This document shows positions 13,731 through 16,809 of a DNA stretch of 16,809 nt, one piece after another. Made by a program: the position numbers and the translations under genes. The stretch's first letter is position 1, and every line of letters starts with the position of its first letter. The notes under the pieces are model-generated. The model was not told where the DNA came from, did no database searches, and saw nothing but the letters and a program-made list of their open reading frames with translations. The stretch is from JADZEJ01 sp964426815 (GTDB taxonomy: Bacteria; Patescibacteriota; Patescibacteriia; 2-12-FULL-60-25), in the NCBI GenBank assembly GCA_964426815.1, contig CAYRRZ010000022.1, positions 1 through 16,809 of the forward strand. Direction: 5' to 3'.

Positions 13731-13937
13731 ATGCCGCACTGCGTCACTGAATATCGCTGCCAATCGTGCCATAAGCTGTTCTTCAAAGGGCTCTTGGTCG
13801 AGGGATCGATTGAAGTGAAGTGCAAACAGTGTCATGAGATCAATACCATTCAAACGAGTCAATTCAATGAACTCCTATGCCTGATTAAAAACTGTCCCAA
13901 TCGCATCAGTTGGGATTCATCCAAAGAATCCACCTAA
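13731..13937 (+). CDS. Com-like zinc-ribbon protein
   Basis: A 68-residue protein with a treble Cys pattern: YRCQSCHKLFFKG (CxxC at 10-13) and IEVKCKQCHEIN (CxxC near 31-34), plus a further Cys near residue 53 (KNCPN). The spacing and the CxxCxKLxFKG...IEVKCxxC layout match the Com family, named after the phage Mu protein that activates mom translation. Relatives also occur outside phage. It should bind one zinc and possibly RNA or DNA. The frame opens from GTG 13653, but ATG 13731 is chosen because the conserved domain starts right after it and GAAGG lies about 8 bases upstream. It lies between the NrdR-like boxes and nrdD, with a weak terminator before nrdD. Its role there is unknown; a regulatory one is possible. 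Confidence 0.78.
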   Translation: MPHCVTEYRCQSCHKLFFKGLLVEGSIEVKCKQCHEINTIQTSQFNELLCLIKNCPNRISWDSSKEST

Positions 13938-13969
13938 AGTCATTCGATTCACCAGAGAAGCTCTTGAAG

Positions 13970-13991
13970 CTCACAAACCTGTGAGTTTTTT
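13970..13991 (+). terminator. Weak terminator or attenuator in front of nrdD
   Basis: A 5-bp stem (CTCAC at 13970-13974, GTGAG at 13981-13985) with a 6-base loop is followed by six T residues. It lies 32 bases after the Com-like gene and 19 bases before nrdD, so it could reduce readthrough into nrdD. The same stretch also holds a weak promoter-like pair, TTGAAG (13964-13969), 18 bases, TTTTAT (13988-13993). Confidence 0.5.
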
Positions 13992-14010
13992 ATTTTTTTC
14001 ATTTTTCTCT

Positions 14011-16149
14011 ATGACCACATCATCTCTTGTTCTGCCCGAGGTTTTAAAGCGAAACGGTTCGATAGCATCATTTGATGCAGAACGAGTCTACAATGCCATC
14101 CGCTTAGCCGCTGAGACAACGCAAGAATTCGGACATCCTGAAGCGCGTCGACTTTCAGAAACGATTGTTCTCTTCATAACCAAACAAGCAAAGACACGTA
14201 AACAATTATCCGTTGAAGAAATTCAGGACATTGTTGAATTCACTCTCATGACCTGCGGGTATTTTAAAACAGCTAAAAGCTATATCGTCTATCGAGAGAA
14301 ACGCAATCAAGTTCGAGAGACGGCCAAAATTGTAGTGGACGTTGATAAAACGATTAGCGAATATTTGCATCAATCAGATTGGCGCGTGAATGAAAATGCA
14401 AATCAAGGCTACTCACTCGGAGGGATGATCTTGAATACATCCGGCAAAATCACCGCAAATTATTGGTTAAACTATATCTATCCAAAGGAAGTACGCGAAG
14501 CTCATATTGATGGAGATTTTCATCTTCATGATCTCGGCATGTTTTGTGGGTATTGCGCGGGCTGGAGTCTACGTCAATTACTCCAAGAAGGATTTAATGG
14601 CGTGGCGGGAAAAGTCGAATCTGATCCGCCAAAACATTTTGAAACGGCTCTTGGACAAATGGTTAATTTTCTTGGAACTTTGCAAAATGAATGGGCTGGT
14701 GCGCAAGCTTTCTCTTCCTTTGACACCATGCTGGCTCCGTATATCAAACGCGATGCCTTGTCCTATGAAGAGGTATATCAAGGCGTGCAGCAATTTGTGT
14801 TTAATTTAAATGTTCCCTCTCGTTGGGGCATGCAAACGCCGTTTACCAATATTACGCTCGATTGGGTCGTTCCGGATGACTTAAAGGAAAAACGTCCTAT
14901 GATCGGGATCGAAGAACAAACGTTTACCTATGCCGACTGTCAGCCCGAAATGGATCTGATCAATAAAGCCTTTATTGAAATCATGACCAAGGGTGATCGC
15001 AAAGGCCGCGTCTTCACCTTCCCGATTCCAACCTACAATATTACCAAGGACTTTCGATGGGATACCGAGAATGCCAAACTCTTGTTTGAGATGACGGCGA
15101 AGTATGGCATTCCGTATTTCCAGAACTTCATGAACTCATCACTCAATCCAAGTGATGTACGTAGTATGTGTTGCCGTCTCCAGCTCGATCTCCGCGTGTT
15201 GCGCGCTCGTGGCGGTGGGCTGTTTGGCTCGGCTGAAATGACGGGCAGCGTGGGCGTGGTTACGATCAATCTTCCTCGTATCGCCTATCTTTCGAAGACA
15301 AAAGAGCACTTCTTTGAGCGTCTCGGAAAACTGATGGATACAGCTAAAATTTCACTTGAGATCAAACGCAAAGTCGTTCAAGAAAATATCGATCGCGGAC
15401 TGCTTCCATTCACCAAACGCTATCTTCCTTCACTCCGCAATCACTTTTCGACAATTGGCCTGAATGGGATGAATGAAGCTTGCCTGAATTTACTCGGATC
15501 GAATCTTGGTTCAACCGAGGGCAAAGCTTTTGCATCTGAAGTACTTGAGTACATGCGTGATCGCCTCCTGGCCTATCAAGATGAAACGGGCAATCTCTAT
15601 AATCTTGAAGCAACACCAGCTGAAGGAGTGACCTATCGTTTTGCAAAAGAAGATCTCGCTCGATATCCGGGCATCATTCAAGCCGGTACCGCGGATGCGC
15701 CGTATTACACCAATTCTACTCATCTGCCTGTTGGATATACGGACGATCCATTATCCGCCCTGGATCATCAGGATGAATTACAAACAAAATATACCGGTGG
15801 CACGGTCTTGCATCTCTTTTTAGGCGAACGGGTACGAGATTGGAAGACCTGTGCAAGCTTTGTCAAAAAAGTCGCTCAATCGTATCACCTCCCCTACTTC
15901 ACTCTCACGCCAACATTCAGTATCTGTCCAAAGCATGGCTATCTGGCCGGAGAGGTAAAAACCTGTCCGAGCTGTCAGTCTACCTGTGAAATTTGGTCTC
16001 GGATTGTTGGATACTTCCGTCCGGTGGATCAATGGAATACGGGAAAAAAATGTGAGTACACGCAAAGAACCGAATACACTGTTCCAATGCTAGCCGATAC
16101 AACTGCCGCTGACACCCAAGCACAACCTGAATTTGCTCATCCTTCATAA
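14011..16149 (+). CDS. nrdD: Anaerobic ribonucleoside-triphosphate reductase (class III)
   Basis: A 712-residue glycyl-radical enzyme that makes deoxyribonucleotides without oxygen. Residues about 7-100 form the ATP-cone (VLKRNGSIASFDAERVYNAI...YIVYREKR), which senses ATP/dATP. The catalytic barrel has FCGYC (Cys179, Cys182) and SMCCRLQLD (Cys387, Cys388), followed by RGGGLFGSAEMTGSVGVVTINLPR. The C-terminal zinc site CPKHG...CPSCQSTC uses Cys639, Cys652, Cys655 and possibly Cys659. The glycyl radical motif RIVGY puts the radical on Gly667. The zinc and tail layout resembles the Thermotoga-type enzyme. ATG 14011 is chosen over an in-frame GTG at 13981, which lies in the terminator hairpin. 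nrdG begins 6 bases after its stop. Paired NrdR-like boxes upstream fit repression by NrdR. The enzyme implies growth without oxygen. Confidence 0.96.
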   Translation: MTTSSLVLPEVLKRNGSIASFDAERVYNAIRLAAETTQEFGHPEARRLSETIVLFITKQAKTRKQLSVEEIQDIVEFTLMTCGYFKTAKSYIVYREKRNQVRETAKIVVDVDKTISEYLHQSDWRVNENANQGYSLGGMILNTSGKITANYWLNYIYPKEVREAHIDGDFHLHDLGMFCGYCAGWSLRQLLQEGFNGVAGKVESDPPKHFETALGQMVNFLGTLQNEWAGAQAFSSFDTMLAPYIKRDALSYEEVYQGVQQFVFNLNVPSRWGMQTPFTNITLDWVVPDDLKEKRPMIGIEEQTFTYADCQPEMDLINKAFIEIMTKGDRKGRVFTFPIPTYNITKDFRWDTENAKLLFEMTAKYGIPYFQNFMNSSLNPSDVRSMCCRLQLDLRVLRARGGGLFGSAEMTGSVGVVTINLPRIAYLSKTKEHFFERLGKLMDTAKISLEIKRKVVQENIDRGLLPFTKRYLPSLRNHFSTIGLNGMNEACLNLLGSNLGSTEGKAFASEVLEYMRDRLLAYQDETGNLYNLEATPAEGVTYRFAKEDLARYPGIIQAGTADAPYYTNSTHLPVGYTDDPLSALDHQDELQTKYTGGTVLHLFLGERVRDWKTCASFVKKVAQSYHLPYFTLTPTFSICPKHGYLAGEVKTCPSCQSTCEIWSRIVGYFRPVDQWNTGKKCEYTQRTEYTVPMLADTTAADTQAQPEFAHPS

Positions 16150-16155
16150 CCGTTT

Positions 16156-16809
16156 ATGAATTTCGCCGGATTTCAACCGCTTAGCCTCCTCGACTATCCT
16201 GGCCTCATTAGTTCTATCGTCTTTACCCAAGGCTGCCCCTTTCGCTGTGTCTATTGCCACAACCCGGAACTCATCCCACTCCAAACACCCGAAACGAAAC
16301 ATCAGATTTCTGAAGAACTCATTCTAGAAACGCTCGCGCAAAAAAAGCATATTCTCGAAGGCATCTGTATCACCGGAGGAGAACCAACCATTCATCCGGG
16401 GCTTCCCGCCTTTATCAAAAAAGTGAAACGTCTCGGCCTCCGCGTCAAACTCGATACGAACGGCGTGCATCCTCGTCTCATTGCAGAGCTTCTCAGACTA
16501 CATCTGGTTGATTTTATCGCAATGGATCTGAAACACACCTGGGATCACTACGCGGACATTATCGGCATCACGCATGAACAGGTCATCGAAAATTGTCGTG
16601 AGACCTTCAGTCTTATTCAAAACTCATCGATACCACATGAGTTTCGAACAACGGTCTACCCCGCTCTTCATTCCGAACAAGACCTGCGAGCGATTGCAGA
16701 GCAACTAAAAGATGGTGAGCATTATGCTCTGCAAGAAATACGCTATCAAAAGACCTTGATTCCTGACTTACCAAAATCACATTCTCTCGATCTTAACGCT
16801 ATTGCAAAA
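16156..16809 (+). CDS. nrdG: Anaerobic RNR activating radical-SAM protein, 3' end outside the window
   Basis: The frame is open from ATG 16156 to the last base, 218 codons with no stop, so the gene is cut by the window edge. Residues 27-34 give the radical-SAM CxxxCxxC cluster motif in QGCPFRCVYCHNPEL. GGEPT lies near residue 78 and DTNG near 105. These fit the NrdG2/TIGR02495-type activase, which uses S-adenosylmethionine and a 4Fe-4S cluster to place the glycyl radical on NrdD. The gene begins 6 bases after the nrdD stop codon, as expected for a co-expressed pair. Family proteins are about 220-235 residues, so only a few residues are probably missing. Pyruvate-formate lyase activase is a less likely alternative, given the partner. 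Confidence 0.93.
   Translation, partial: MNFAGFQPLSLLDYPGLISSIVFTQGCPFRCVYCHNPELIPLQTPETKHQISEELILETLAQKKHILEGICITGGEPTIHPGLPAFIKKVKRLGLRVKLDTNGVHPRLIAELLRLHLVDFIAMDLKHTWDHYADIIGITHEQVIENCRETFSLIQNSSIPHEFRTTVYPALHSEQDLRAIAEQLKDGEHYALQEIRYQKTLIPDLPKSHSLDLNAIAK

Noticed and set aside
13731..13937. Com-like gene as a prophage remnant
   Set aside because: No other phage gene is near, and it sits in tight order with nrdD and NrdR-like boxes; Com-like domains also occur outside phage.
13981..14010. GTG start for nrdD at 13981
   Set aside because: It would translate the hairpin and T-tract as a Phe-rich leader (SFLFFSFFS); ATG 14011 gives the usual N-terminus.

Overview
The window looks like a chromosomal segment of a small-genome bacterium, most likely a member of the Candidate Phyla Radiation (Patescibacteria). 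This is inferred from gene content (a membrane VKOR-DsbA fusion, a secreted thermonuclease, an ECF sigma factor joined to a MacAB-type transporter with DUF5666-like proteins, a T. maritima-type NrdD) and from tight packing. TGA works as a stop codon (cysS, the HAD gene), so this is not a code-25 lineage. No rRNA, tRNA, CRISPR array or insertion sequence is visible.

Left part, 1-4258, all on the minus strand. A YruB-type glutaredoxin lies at the edge. Next come two short transcription units with unusually clear signals: promoter, a 59-residue TTG-start protein, a 284-residue membrane-anchored unknown, terminator; then promoter, HAD-IB phosphatase-like protein, terminator. By eye this block (about 390-2430) is more GC-rich than the rest. 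Upstream of it, a thermonuclease and a VKOR-DsbA fusion overlap by 14 bases and end at a nested hairpin terminator. Together they look like an extracytoplasmic disulfide and nucleic-acid scavenging pair.

Middle, 4327-6106. A small Smr-domain protein (plus) converges on a class II CPD photolyase (minus). The Smr terminator hairpin forms the last codons of the photolyase.

Central operon, 6169-13639, plus strand. It contains cysS, an ECF sigma factor overlapping it by 4 bases, a two-TM protein that could be its anti-sigma factor, a membrane-anchored DUF5666-like protein, a very long MacA-like adaptor, a MacB-type ATPase, a MacB/FtsX permease, and a second anchored Gly/Ala-rich DUF5666-like protein. 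It ends in a perfect 46-bp palindromic terminator.

Right part, 13609-16809, plus strand. A pair of NrdR-box-like palindromes with canonical 32-bp centre spacing precedes a Com-like zinc-ribbon gene, the anaerobic ribonucleotide reductase nrdD, and its activase nrdG, which is cut by the window edge. One NrdR-like box is the core of the upstream terminator. This locus and the sigma/MacAB/DUF5666 operon are the most interesting parts of the window.
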